Shown one piece after another: positions 49,012 to 56,416 of a stretch of DNA of 56,487 nucleotides. The notes under the pieces were generated by a model, which saw nothing but the letters and a program-made list of their open reading frames with translations, searched no databases and was not told the origin of the DNA. Location of the stretch: assembly GCA_016176605.1 (NCBI GenBank), contig JACOWW010000003.1, positions 94,138-150,624 on the forward strand, read 5' to 3'. The DNA is from Candidatus Saccharimonadota bacterium. GTDB taxonomy: Bacteria > Patescibacteriota > Saccharimonadia > Saccharimonadales > UBA10212. The position numbers and the translations under genes are program-made. How positions within the stretch are numbered: the first letter of the stretch is position 1; each line of letters starts with the position of its first letter.

Positions 49012-50232
49012 GTGAAAGTCTTAGGAATAGAGACCTCTTGTGATGAAACTGCGGCGGCTGTAGTTGAAGATGGTTACAAATTACTCTCAAATGTTGTGGC
49101 CAGCTCGGTTGACCTGCACGCCGCCTACGGCGGCGTGGTGCCGGAAATCGCCGCCCGGTCGCACATCGAAAGCATCCTGCCAGTAATAGACCAAGCATTA
49201 ATAGATGCTTTCGCAGAAAATAGCAATCAGAAATTAGAAAATAGCAAAAAGACAAAGCTAATTCCCAATTCCCAGTTGCTAATTCCTCAATCTGACGACA
49301 TATGGTCGCAGATTGATGCCATTGCCGTAACTCAAGGCCCCGGTCTTATCGGCAGTCTGCTGATAGGTGTCCTGACCGCTCGGACGTTAGCTATAGCTAA
49401 GCAAAAACCCTTGTACGCTATCAACCACCTCGAAGCACATGTCTATGCCGCCTTCCTCACTTCGTTCGGAAATGAGCAAAAAGCAAAAAGCAAAAAGCAA
49501 AAAACATTAGAAATAAACTATTTATTCCCGAAAAAACAACCTGAATTTCCTCTGTTAGCTCTAATTATTTCCGGTGGTCATACCCAAATTGTGCTCTTCA
49601 ATAATCACTTTGATTACAAAATGCTGGGCCAAACAATGGATGACGCGGTTGGTGAAGCTTATGATAAAGTAGCCAAAATGCTAGGACTATCCTACCCCGG
49701 CGGCCCTTCTATCGCCAAAACGGCAAAAAAAGGTAATGCGTACTCTTTCAATTTTCCCAAAGCCAAATTCGATGTGAAAGGACGGACCTTTCACACTAAT
49801 GCTTATCCATTTAGTTTTTCCGGCTTAAAAACAGCCGTTTTAAGGGCCGCTCAAGATGTGACTGGCCATGATTACACCTTCCCTTCTACAAAACTGCCAG
49901 AAGCCTTAAATAAAGCCCAGAAAGCTGATATCGCCGCTAGTTTCCAGCGCACAGTTGTTGAAACCTTAGTAGATGCACTAAAAAAGGCCGAAGACGAATT
50001 CCAGCCCAAGTCTATCGTTATCGCCGGCGGCGTTGCTGCTAATCAAGAACTTAGAAAAGTGGCTTCCGAACAGCTCTCTAGCAAAGTTATTTATCCTGAT
50101 ATCAAACTTTGCACAGATAACGCCGCCATGGTAGCTACCCTTGGCTGCTTCAAAGCTAAATATAAACAGCCTAAAGCCAACTCTTATTCTCTAGAGGTAG
50201 CCCCAAGCCTCAAAATGCTTACCTCTCACTAA
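49012..50232 (+). CDS. tsaD: tRNA N6-threonylcarbamoyladenosine synthase subunit TsaD
   Basis: 406 residues, GTG start. GIETSCDETAAAVV, HAAYGGVVPEIAARSHIE, ISGGHTQIV, DDAVGEAYDKVAKMLGL, SGLKTAV and the final IVIAGGVAANQELRK are the ASKHA-fold motifs. Forms t6A37 with TsaB/TsaC/TsaE. Longer than the usual ~340 because of three in-frame repeat stretches: residues ~66-92 (49207-49285), ~154-167 (49471-49510) and the VKGRTFHT palindrome (49774-49796). TACAAT lies exactly 6 nt before the GTG. Confidence 0.95.
   Translation: MKVLGIETSCDETAAAVVEDGYKLLSNVVASSVDLHAAYGGVVPEIAARSHIESILPVIDQALIDAFAENSNQKLENSKKTKLIPNSQLLIPQSDDIWSQIDAIAVTQGPGLIGSLLIGVLTARTLAIAKQKPLYAINHLEAHVYAAFLTSFGNEQKAKSKKQKTLEINYLFPKKQPEFPLLALIISGGHTQIVLFNNHFDYKMLGQTMDDAVGEAYDKVAKMLGLSYPGGPSIAKTAKKGNAYSFNFPKAKFDVKGRTFHTNAYPFSFSGLKTAVLRAAQDVTGHDYTFPSTKLPEALNKAQKADIAASFQRTVVETLVDALKKAEDEFQPKSIVIAGGVAANQELRKVASEQLSSKVIYPDIKLCTDNAAMVATLGCFKAKYKQPKANSYSLEVAPSLKMLTSH
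49774..49796. repeat. In-frame palindrome in tsaD (VKGRTFHT element)
   Basis: GTGAAAGG-ACGGA-CCTTTCAC then AC. Same peptide and frame as the polA copy at 15712-15736. Sits between two conserved blocks of the second ASKHA half. Confidence 0.8.
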
Positions 50233-50655
50233 AACCCGAGCAGAGTAGTGCGCCTGAGGCGGATTACGGCCTTCGACTAGGCTCAGGCCGCCCTGAGCGA
50301 GCAAAGCGAGTCGAATAGGCGGAGCATCGAGTTTTTAGTGATGGGGTAGTAATTTCTACAATATTTAAGCACAGGAGTCAAGGTTGCTCGTCTGTCGAAT
50401 CGGGGTTATGCTTAAACCAAACAAACATTTACCCGCCGATCCGCCTCAGGCGGATGGCGGGCAAGGGTGGTAAAAATAAAAGCCAGTATTAGGTACTTCC
50501 TGTCTCATGGCAGGTAGTTTTGAGGGTCCCCTTTCGCGTGAAAGGCTAGTGTTTTAGTGCTAGTTTTTTTTTGTAAAAGCTATCAAATTAACAGCAGGCA
50601 GTTAACAGTAGTCAGTTTAAATTAAAACAGAAGTTTCTAAACTGTTAGCTGTAAG
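50233..50655. repeat. Palindrome-rich spacer between tsaD and valS
   Basis: About 420 nt without a gene. It has TCGACT...AGTCGA arms (50266-50315) containing a 21-mer shared with 11232-11252, a GCCTGAGGCGGAT / ATCCGCCTCAGGC pair (50253 and 50438-50452) with a hairpin CCGATCCGCC-TCA-GGCGGATGG, CCTTTCGCGTGAAAGG (50530-50545), and 'cagttaacag' words before valS. Confidence 0.6.
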
Positions 50656-50679
50656 TTGTTTACTGTATACTTGACCTCG

Positions 50680-53373
50680 ATGGGATTACCGAAGATTTAT
50701 GAGGCCTCTAAATACGAATCTGGTATCTATAAACTGTGGGAAAAGAGCCGGGTATTTATCGCCGACCCTAATAGTTCTAAACCGCACTTTTCGATGGCTA
50801 TGCCGCCGCCCAACGAAACAGGGACGCTGCACGTTGGCCATGCGCTTTTTTTGACACTACAAGACATCATTGCCCGTCATGAACGCCAAAGGGGCAAAGA
50901 CGTATTGTGGCTGCCCGGAACAGATCACGCTGCCCTAGCCACCAACGCCATCATCGAAAAGAAACTGGCAGAGCAGGGGACCGATAAACACACCATAGGA
51001 CGAGAAGAGTTTATCCGCCAGGTTAAGGTGTTTGTCGGTAATAGCCGCGACACTATAAACTCCCAAATACGGGCCATAGGTGCCAGCTGTGACTGGAGCA
51101 GGGGGCGTTACACCTTAGACGATGCTCTCAACCGCCTCGTCAACGAAACCTTTGTAAAAATGTACAATGACGGGCTGATTTACAGGGGTCATCGCATCGT
51201 AAACTGGGATCCGAATCTAGAAACTACCGTATCTGACGACGAGGTGGTCTATAAAGAACAGAAAGCGCCCTTTTACACCTTACAGTACGGTCCTTTTAAA
51301 ATCGGTACGGCCCGTCCAGAGACTAAATTCGGCGACAAATACGTGGTGATGCACCCCGATGATAAGCGCTATGTGAGGTACATGCACGGCGAGACATTTG
51401 AAGCTGATTGGATAAACGGCAAAGTGACAGCCACCATTATCAAGGACGAAGCCGTCGATCCCTCTTTCGGAACAGGGGTCATGACCATTACCCCGTGGCA
51501 CGACCGCACTGACTTTGAGATTGCTGAAAGGCACGGACTAGAGAAGGAACAGATCATTGGCTTTGATGGGCGTCTGCTGCCAATTGCCCATGAATTCGCC
51601 GGACAGACAATTGATGAAGCACGCCCCAAAATTGTCAAGAAACTACGCCACAAAGGTTTGTTGATCAAGGAGGAAGAATATACCCATAATGTGGCCCTAA
51701 ATGATCGCGGTAAAGGTGTTATTGAGCCGCAAATCAAACTGCAGTGGTTCGTTGATGTTAACCGGCCGGCTGTTGAGTGGAAAGGCCAGCTGCGTTCCCT
51801 GAAGGAAGTTATGCGCGCCGTTATCGAGGACGGTGATATTCAGATTGTGCCCAAGCGCTTTGAGAAAATTTATTACCACTGGATTGATAACTTGCGCGAC
51901 TGGTGCATCAGCCGCCAAATCTGGTGGGGACACCGCGTGCCTGTATGGTACAGGCACGCAAAGATCAAAAATCAAAGATCAAAGATCAAAAATGAGGAGA
52001 CATATGTTGGGGTGGTGCCTCCGGAAGAGCAGGGGTGGGAACAGGATCCAGATACGCTTGACACCTGGTTTTCTTCGGCGCTTTGGACCTGGAGCACGTT
52101 GGTAGACCAAGACTTGGCAAAGGATTATTCCCTGTCTCTGGAAGACTTGTTGGCCAAAAGTTTGGACTACAGAACCTACCATCCAACAGATGTTATGGAG
52201 ACTGGTTGGGACATCCTCTTCTTTTGGGTAGCGCGCATGATTTTGGCTACCACTTACGTCACCGGCGAAGTGCCGTTTAAGACTGTTTACTTACACGGTT
52301 TGGTGCGCACCGAGCATGGCAAAAAGATGAGCAAAAGTGATCCGGACAGCATTGTTGACCCAATGGAAGTCATCCCGCAATATGGCACTGATGCTTTGCG
52401 CTTGGCGCTGGTGGCTGGCACTTCGGCAGGCGCTGATCAGCGGCTAGGGAAGGCCAAAATCGTGGCTAATCGTAACTTTGCTAACAAGCTTTGGAACATC
52501 GCCCGCTACATTGACGACCTACGGGTACGACCCGTAGAGGGCGAAGAAAACAACAGAGGTAGAAGAAGTCTACGGGTCGTACCCGTAGGTCGAGAGATGA
52601 TGCCAAAATCAGTTGCGGATCATTGGATACTTAACAAGTTAAGTATTTCTACAGCTGTTATTAACAAAGCTCTGGACAGCTTCCGTTTTAGTGAAGCATA
52701 TGAACTTTTGTACCACTTTGTCTGGGACGATTTTGCCGACTGGTATGTGGAAGCCAGCAAGGTAGAACCGAATGTGGGCATGTTGAACCACGTGCTGGAA
52801 AGCACGCTCAAATTAGCCCACCCGTTCGCGCCGTTTATTACCGAAACCATCTGGCAGAATATGGGCAAAAAGAGCTTGCTGGCAGCGGAACTCTGGCCCG
52901 AAATCACCAATGCCGACAAAGCTCAGGCGCGGCAATTTGAGGAACTTAAAAAAATCATTACGGAAGCCAGGCAAATTTCCGTCAACGTTGGTGTTAGCAA
53001 GCCGTGGTTATTCAATAAAAACTCTAATCTGATAGAGCAGAATAAAGCACTGATTGAACGTTTAGGGCGTTTAGGAGGTGTTGAAACTAGTGCAAAACTA
53101 GGCACAGGAGTGCAACTTCACAGCTCTAAAACTCCTGCATGGCTCGCAATTGATATTAAGGATCTCAAAAGACATTCTAAGAAGTTAGAAGAGCAGGTGA
53201 GTAATCAGGAAAGCCTGATAAAGATGCTGGAGGGCAGGCTGGCTAACAAAGCTTACGTCGCCCGCGCCCCTAAGAAGCTCGTCGAAGAAACCAAATTCCA
53301 ATTGGCCGAAGAGAAGTTCAGACTTGAGACATTGAACTCCGAGCTAAAAACCTTCGAAAAATCCCTAACTTAG
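50680..53373 (+). CDS. valS: Valyl-tRNA synthetase
   Basis: 897 residues from the ATG at 50680; TATACT lies 8 nt upstream, which would leave a 1-2 nt leader, so I prefer this start to 50656. HIGH region PPNETGTLHVGHALFLT, editing domain with GTARPETKFGDKYVVMHPDD, WWGHRVPVWY, KMSKS as GKKMSKSDPDSI, and a C-terminal coiled coil (KKLEEQVSNQESLIKMLEGR). Two in-frame inserts: residues ~427-438 ('gatcaaa' words, 51959-51993) and ~613-637 (inverted repeat 52516-52591). Confidence 0.96.
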   Translation: MGLPKIYEASKYESGIYKLWEKSRVFIADPNSSKPHFSMAMPPPNETGTLHVGHALFLTLQDIIARHERQRGKDVLWLPGTDHAALATNAIIEKKLAEQGTDKHTIGREEFIRQVKVFVGNSRDTINSQIRAIGASCDWSRGRYTLDDALNRLVNETFVKMYNDGLIYRGHRIVNWDPNLETTVSDDEVVYKEQKAPFYTLQYGPFKIGTARPETKFGDKYVVMHPDDKRYVRYMHGETFEADWINGKVTATIIKDEAVDPSFGTGVMTITPWHDRTDFEIAERHGLEKEQIIGFDGRLLPIAHEFAGQTIDEARPKIVKKLRHKGLLIKEEEYTHNVALNDRGKGVIEPQIKLQWFVDVNRPAVEWKGQLRSLKEVMRAVIEDGDIQIVPKRFEKIYYHWIDNLRDWCISRQIWWGHRVPVWYRHAKIKNQRSKIKNEETYVGVVPPEEQGWEQDPDTLDTWFSSALWTWSTLVDQDLAKDYSLSLEDLLAKSLDYRTYHPTDVMETGWDILFFWVARMILATTYVTGEVPFKTVYLHGLVRTEHGKKMSKSDPDSIVDPMEVIPQYGTDALRLALVAGTSAGADQRLGKAKIVANRNFANKLWNIARYIDDLRVRPVEGEENNRGRRSLRVVPVGREMMPKSVADHWILNKLSISTAVINKALDSFRFSEAYELLYHFVWDDFADWYVEASKVEPNVGMLNHVLESTLKLAHPFAPFITETIWQNMGKKSLLAAELWPEITNADKAQARQFEELKKIITEARQISVNVGVSKPWLFNKNSNLIEQNKALIERLGRLGGVETSAKLGTGVQLHSSKTPAWLAIDIKDLKRHSKKLEEQVSNQESLIKMLEGRLANKAYVARAPKKLVEETKFQLAEEKFRLETLNSELKTFEKSLT
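52516..52591. repeat. In-frame 22-bp inverted repeat in valS
   Basis: A 22-nt arm at 52516-52537 (GACCTACGGGTACGACCC...) and its perfect complement at 52570-52591, loop 32 nt. Each arm is itself palindromic (CTACGGGT/ACCCGTAG). Adds about 25 residues rich in Arg and Val after RYIDD. Confidence 0.85.
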
Positions 53374-53654
53374 CTGTTATAAAACCAGAGCCATCCAATA
53401 ATTACTAAAGCTGGTGTGTACAAGATAAATACCGTAGAGCTCCTAAGAATTACCCTGTTAATAATTTTCTCTATTATCTTGATAAAAAGAGCAAGCCCAA
53501 GCGATGCAGCAAATGAAAAAAAGGCAAAAATCATACCAAATGCCCCAGACCATTGATCGGCTCCTGGGCTGCCGGGATAGAATCCGCTAAGAAGTACCAG
53601 CGGAATTAAACTATTTATAAATGAGTGTAGAAAAATTTTCTTAGTGGATAACAT
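53370..53654 (-). CDS. Small membrane protein, 94 aa
   Basis: Three predicted helices (FINSLIPLVLLSGF, GMIFAFFSFAASLGLALFIK, STVFILYTPALVIIGWLWFY). No family recognised. Ends overlapping valS by 4 nt on the other strand; starts 1 nt after the XRE-HAD stop, so it is coupled to it. Confidence 0.7.
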   Translation of the reverse strand: MLSTKKIFLHSFINSLIPLVLLSGFYPGSPGADQWSGAFGMIFAFFSFAASLGLALFIKIIEKIINRVILRSSTVFILYTPALVIIGWLWFYNS

Positions 53655-53655
53655 T

Positions 53656-54504
53656 TTAGAATTCGAGGTGTTGTTTGATGCGGGTGATGCTGTCTTCGGG
53701 GTTTTCCTCGTCGAACCACAGGACTTGCCAGCCGATGCGGTCAGCGGCAGTTAAGAATGGACGCGTGTCGTCTACCAGCATGATTTCGTTCGGTTCCATA
53801 GCAGCTAACTCTTGGGCTACCTCGTAAATCTTGGCCTCCGGCTTGACAGCACCAATTTTGCACGAATCAACTACGACCTTAAAGTCCATATCCGGGATAA
53901 GGCTTTTTTGCTTCAATTCTTCTATAAAACCCGGTGCGTTATTGCTTAAAATACCAATCTCGTAATGTTCGGCTGTCCAGAGCAGCAGTTCCTCCATACC
54001 GGGCATAGCTTGGACGTTATCCATATAGTATTTATGCCAATTAAAGCCTTTTACGCCCAGTTCTTCGGAGATTGTTTTATTAAACTCATCTAAACTCATG
54101 CGACCACTGCAGGCCGTGTCGTTGTGGCGCCAAAACAGTGTTTCAATAATATCTGCCGGCACGCCAAGTTCTTGTGAAGCGTCGGTAAAGCCGCGCTGGT
54201 AAAAGCGCACCAGCGTGCCGTTGACATCAAAATAGACGAACCTAACCCCTGTTTTGGAGCGTTTTTTAGCAGATGTTGGGGCAGGGGAGTTTACCTGTTC
54301 TACGCCCAGCAAATCTTCCAGCGTCGTGCCGGTAACGGTGGCAATATTGGCGACCGTAAAGACGCTGGGCGAGCGGATGGCCCCGCGCTCGATTTTGGCA
54401 AGGGTAGAGTAGCTGAGACCGGCTTTTTGGCAAAGCTGCTGCTGAGTTAAACCGGCTCTTTTTCTAGCCAGTTGAAGCCGCTTGCCTAAAGCTCTCTCGT
54501 TCAT
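53656..54504 (-). CDS. XRE-HTH / HAD fusion protein
   Basis: 282 residues. Residues 1-~68 are a Cro/C1-type HTH (LQLARKRAGLTQQQLCQKAG, LSYSTLAKIERG, VFTVANIATVTGTTLEDLLG). After a basic linker, ~85-282 form a HAD hydrolase: motif I VYFDVNGTLV with Asn for the second Asp, motif II ILSNNA, Lys in AVKPEAKIYEV, motif IV MLVDDTRPF. A DNA-binding HAD could be a metabolite-sensing regulator; the Asn suggests weak or no phosphatase activity (inference). Starts directly after a PVR leader element. Confidence 0.85.
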   Translation of the reverse strand: MNERALGKRLQLARKRAGLTQQQLCQKAGLSYSTLAKIERGAIRSPSVFTVANIATVTGTTLEDLLGVEQVNSPAPTSAKKRSKTGVRFVYFDVNGTLVRFYQRGFTDASQELGVPADIIETLFWRHNDTACSGRMSLDEFNKTISEELGVKGFNWHKYYMDNVQAMPGMEELLLWTAEHYEIGILSNNAPGFIEELKQKSLIPDMDFKVVVDSCKIGAVKPEAKIYEVAQELAAMEPNEIMLVDDTRPFLTAADRIGWQVLWFDEENPEDSITRIKQHLEF

Positions 54505-54581
54505 CCCGATTAGAAATCCAATCCACTGCCAGTGGCTTGGCAGATTTTAAATAAAATCTTATTTCTAACGGGATTTACCAT
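54505..54581 (-). promoter_or_regulatory. PVR palindromic leader element C with 23-codon small ORF
   Basis: Arms CCCGATTAGAAAT (54505-54517) and ATTTCTAACGGG (54561-54572), one bulged A; inner hairpins CCAA...TTGG with CCACT/AGTGG, and GATTTT-AAAT-AAAATC. A small ORF from ATG 54581 reads M-V-N-P-V-R-N-K-I-L-F-K-I-C and ends with TAA 5 nt before the ATG of the XRE-HAD gene. No Shine-Dalgarno. Confidence 0.75.
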
Positions 54582-54607
54582 AACACCTACTAAAACTCCA
54601 CCTTTGT

Positions 54608-54652
54608 CCTGTTAGAGGTAGGTCGCCTGTGGCGACCGTAAGCTTTAACGGG
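54608..54652 (-). repeat. Degenerate PVR palindrome (copy E)
   Basis: CCTGTTAGAGGTA (54608-54620) and AGCTTTAACGGG (54641-54652) pair with G-U and mismatches around GGTCGCC/GGCGACC. Lies just upstream of element C and has no gene start attached; looks like a decayed copy. The remainder of 54653-54771 has 'caacaaa' words only. Confidence 0.45.
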
Positions 54653-54771
54653 ATCATCTAGCACTATAATAACAGAAAACAATGAACAAACAACAAAAAA
54701 CAAGCAATAAATGGCTAGTTTTGAACAACTTTTTAAATGGGTGCTAGCGACTATCGACTATTTACTAATCA

Positions 54772-55155
54772 CTAAAAGCGCAGCTTTTTGGCTATTTTGG
54801 CCAGTTCTTTGTCTGATGCTTGATATGTGACTGCGCGGTACTCGTTCATATTGCCAAAGGGAAAAACGTGCACATGGGCATGATCCGGGATATGAACACC
54901 GACTACTTGTAACCCAATCCGTTTTGGCTTCAAAATATCATTTATTCTATTAGCCACCTTTTTTACAGTAGCCATAACTGCTTTATAATCTTCGTCTGGT
55001 AAGTTCCATAGATGTATCTGTTTTTTCGATATAACTAAAACATGTCCTGGTTGAATTGGATTAATCTCCATAAAAGCCAGGGTTTTATCGTCTTCATAGA
55101 CCTTGTGGCAGGGGATTTCGCCTTTGATAATTTTGGTAAAAATGCTATCGCTCAT
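54772..55155 (-). CDS. HIT family protein
   Basis: 127 residues. N-terminus SIFTKIIKGEIPCHKVYEDD, LAFMEINPIQPGHVLVISKK and the triad HAHVHVFP are diagnostic of HIT nucleotide hydrolases/transferases. C-terminus is shorter than usual. Begins directly after a PVR leader element and is probably translated after the 56-aa membrane protein and the small ORF. Confidence 0.93.
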   Translation of the reverse strand: MSDSIFTKIIKGEIPCHKVYEDDKTLAFMEINPIQPGHVLVISKKQIHLWNLPDEDYKAVMATVKKVANRINDILKPKRIGLQVVGVHIPDHAHVHVFPFGNMNEYRAVTYQASDKELAKIAKKLRF

Positions 55156-55237
55156 CCCGTTAGAGCTCCGCTTTACTGCCGGCAGTAAAGCGGCAGATTT
55201 TATCTTTGATAAAATACTTAGCTCTAACGGGACTCAT
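55156..55237 (-). promoter_or_regulatory. PVR palindromic leader element B with 25-codon small ORF
   Basis: Perfect 12-bp arms CCCGTTAGAGCT (55156-55167) and AGCTCTAACGGG (55220-55231); inner palindrome CCGCTTTACTGCC with its complement; ATTTTATC-TTT-GATAAAAT hairpin. A small ORF from ATG 55237 reads M-S-P-V-R-A-K-Y-F-I-K-D-K-I-C-R-F and stops with TAA 4 nt before the HIT ATG. Its start overlaps the stop of the upstream membrane gene (ATGA). Confidence 0.8.
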
Positions 55238-55404
55238 AGTATTAGACCAAGAATTATAAACGAAAATATAAAGATAACTACACCGGTTATGGCGACCGCT
55301 TTCAGCGACCTAACGGTATTATTGCCGCTGGTTTGTTGAAAATGAGAATAAAGCCACGTGCCGGCCCCGACCGCGAACATCAAACTAACCAAACCCTTCC
55401 CCAT
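55234..55404 (-). CDS. 56-residue two-helix membrane protein
   Basis: Begins MGKGLVSLMFAVGAGTWLYS and ends in the helix AVAITGVVIFIFSFIILGLI then L. Two predicted membrane helices joined by a short polar loop with Lys/Arg. Family not recognised. ATG at 55404; its TGA overlaps the ATG of the element B small ORF, giving a chain membrane gene - small ORF - HIT. Confidence 0.65.
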   Translation of the reverse strand: MGKGLVSLMFAVGAGTWLYSHFQQTSGNNTVRSLKAVAITGVVIFIFSFIILGLIL

Positions 55405-55422
55405 AAACTAATGATAGCAAAT

Positions 55423-55512
55423 CCAGTAGTTAGCTTTCGAGATTATTCGACTGTTGCATAGTCAAATAAAAACTCGTTGGGTCGACGAGCTGACTCGAAA
55501 GTCTACTACTGG
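55423..55512. repeat. AGTAGT/ACTACT three-arm palindrome
   Basis: CCAGTAGT (55423-55430) with ACTACTGG (55505-55512) and CTTTCGAG (55434-55441) with CTCGAAAG (55494-55501); inside are GACT...AGTC and CTCGT...ACGAG hairpins. Layout parallels the PVR elements but sequence differs. Lies just after the stop of the LURP-like gene; relative of 13284-13320. Confidence 0.6.
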
Positions 55513-55516
55513 GAAG

Positions 55517-56095
55517 CTAGCGGCTTTGCATGGCGTCGAGCAGGACGGCAAAGATCATCCAGGCCCGTTCGTCTAGCTCGTTTATATAGCTTTCGTTCAA
55601 TTCAAGGGCATAACGGTCGCGGAAAAGTGTCAACTTGGTATACTCCCCGACAATTTTGTCGCCGGCAAGAATAGAGAAATGAAATTTGAAAGGGAATGGG
55701 ATAAAATTTTCTACTGGGATCAGCTCCCAAATCCGGCGCAGAACAGCAATGGCAGTGCTTTTTTCGGTAACTTTGAATGCTGGTTTCTGTAACTGCGCGT
55801 CGTGATAAATACTCCATGTGCTGCTGACAAAGGATTTCTTAAACTCCTTCTTTATTGATGCTAAATGTTTTTCATCGCTGTCTGCTACATCGAAAACGGG
55901 CGCCAAATCCATAACCTTCCTGGCTTTGCTGGTGGCCAGGGTAGTTGATTGGTGTCCGTCATCATAAAGTATGAATTGCTCCCGCAGCGCGAATGGTTTC
56001 TGGCGAATATAGCCAACTAACTGATTGTCCTTTAGTATTCTGTATTCGTTTGTCCAAAAAGTTATCTTCTGGTGGACCTCAAACAGCTTCTTCAT
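55517..56095 (-). CDS. LURP-one/tubby-C-terminal-like protein
   Basis: 192 residues. FEVHQKITFWTNEYRILKDN, LVGYIRQKPFALREQFILYD, VFDVADSDEKHLASIKKEF and the repeated strand-helix pattern match the LURP-one-related/scramblase-like fold, a 12-stranded barrel around a central helix. Function in bacteria is unknown. Starts directly after a PVR leader element. Confidence 0.7.
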   Translation of the reverse strand: MKKLFEVHQKITFWTNEYRILKDNQLVGYIRQKPFALREQFILYDDGHQSTTLATSKARKVMDLAPVFDVADSDEKHLASIKKEFKKSFVSSTWSIYHDAQLQKPAFKVTEKSTAIAVLRRIWELIPVENFIPFPFKFHFSILAGDKIVGEYTKLTLFRDRYALELNESYINELDERAWMIFAVLLDAMQSR

Positions 56096-56175
56096 CCCGT
56101 TAGAAGTCCGATTCTGCCGAAGGCAAATCGGCAGATTTTATCTTTGATAAAATACTTACTTCTAACGGGATTCAC
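56096..56175 (-). promoter_or_regulatory. PVR palindromic leader element A with 27-codon small ORF
   Basis: Perfect 12-bp arms CCCGTTAGAAGT (56096-56107) and ACTTCTAACGGG (56158-56169); inner hairpins CCGATT...AATCGG and ATTTTATC-TTT-GATAAAAT. A small ORF from GTG 56175 reads V/M-N-P-V-R-S-K-Y-F-I-K-D-K-I-C-R-F and ends in a TGA overlapping the next ATG (ATGA). TATACT (56182-56187) lies exactly 6 nt before the GTG, so the small ORF would be the leaderless first cistron. Confidence 0.8.
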
Positions 56176-56200
56176 AGCTGAAGTATACACCAGAGTGGGG

Positions 56201-56206
56201 TATAAT
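56201..56206 (+). promoter_or_regulatory. -10 box of tRNA-Ser(CGA)
   Basis: TATAAT 12 nt before the tRNA; no good -35. Confidence 0.5.
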
Positions 56207-56218
56207 TACCTCTGTTGT

Positions 56219-56309
56219 GGAAGGGTCGCATAGCTGGTCTAGTGCGCTGCACTCGAAATGCAGTATTCGCGCAAGCGAATCGTGGGTTCGAATCCCACCC
56301 CTTCCGCCA
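56219..56309 (+). tRNA. tRNA-Ser(CGA), CCA encoded
   Basis: Acceptor GGAAGGG pairs with CCCTTCC; anticodon stem CTGCA/TGCAG with loop CTCGAAA (anticodon CGA); long variable arm TTCGC...GCGAA; T-loop GGTTCGAATCC; discriminator G plus encoded CCA (56307-56309). Confidence 0.95.
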
Positions 56310-56416
56310 GTTAGAAAATAGCTCGCCCGGTAAAAACTTGAAATCGTCATTCAGATGAATAAAGGTCGAAGAAAAGTCAAACGTCATAAAACGTCATAAG
56401 TAATGGAGGTGAAAAT

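Noticed and set aside
54653-54771. Insertion sequence near the PVR elements
   Set aside because: No transposase frame or terminal repeat of IS type in the window; any mobility would need proteins supplied elsewhere.
56162-56387. Two overlapping minus-strand frames near 56.2 kb
   Set aside because: They run antisense through tRNA-Ser(CGA), a common false ORF.
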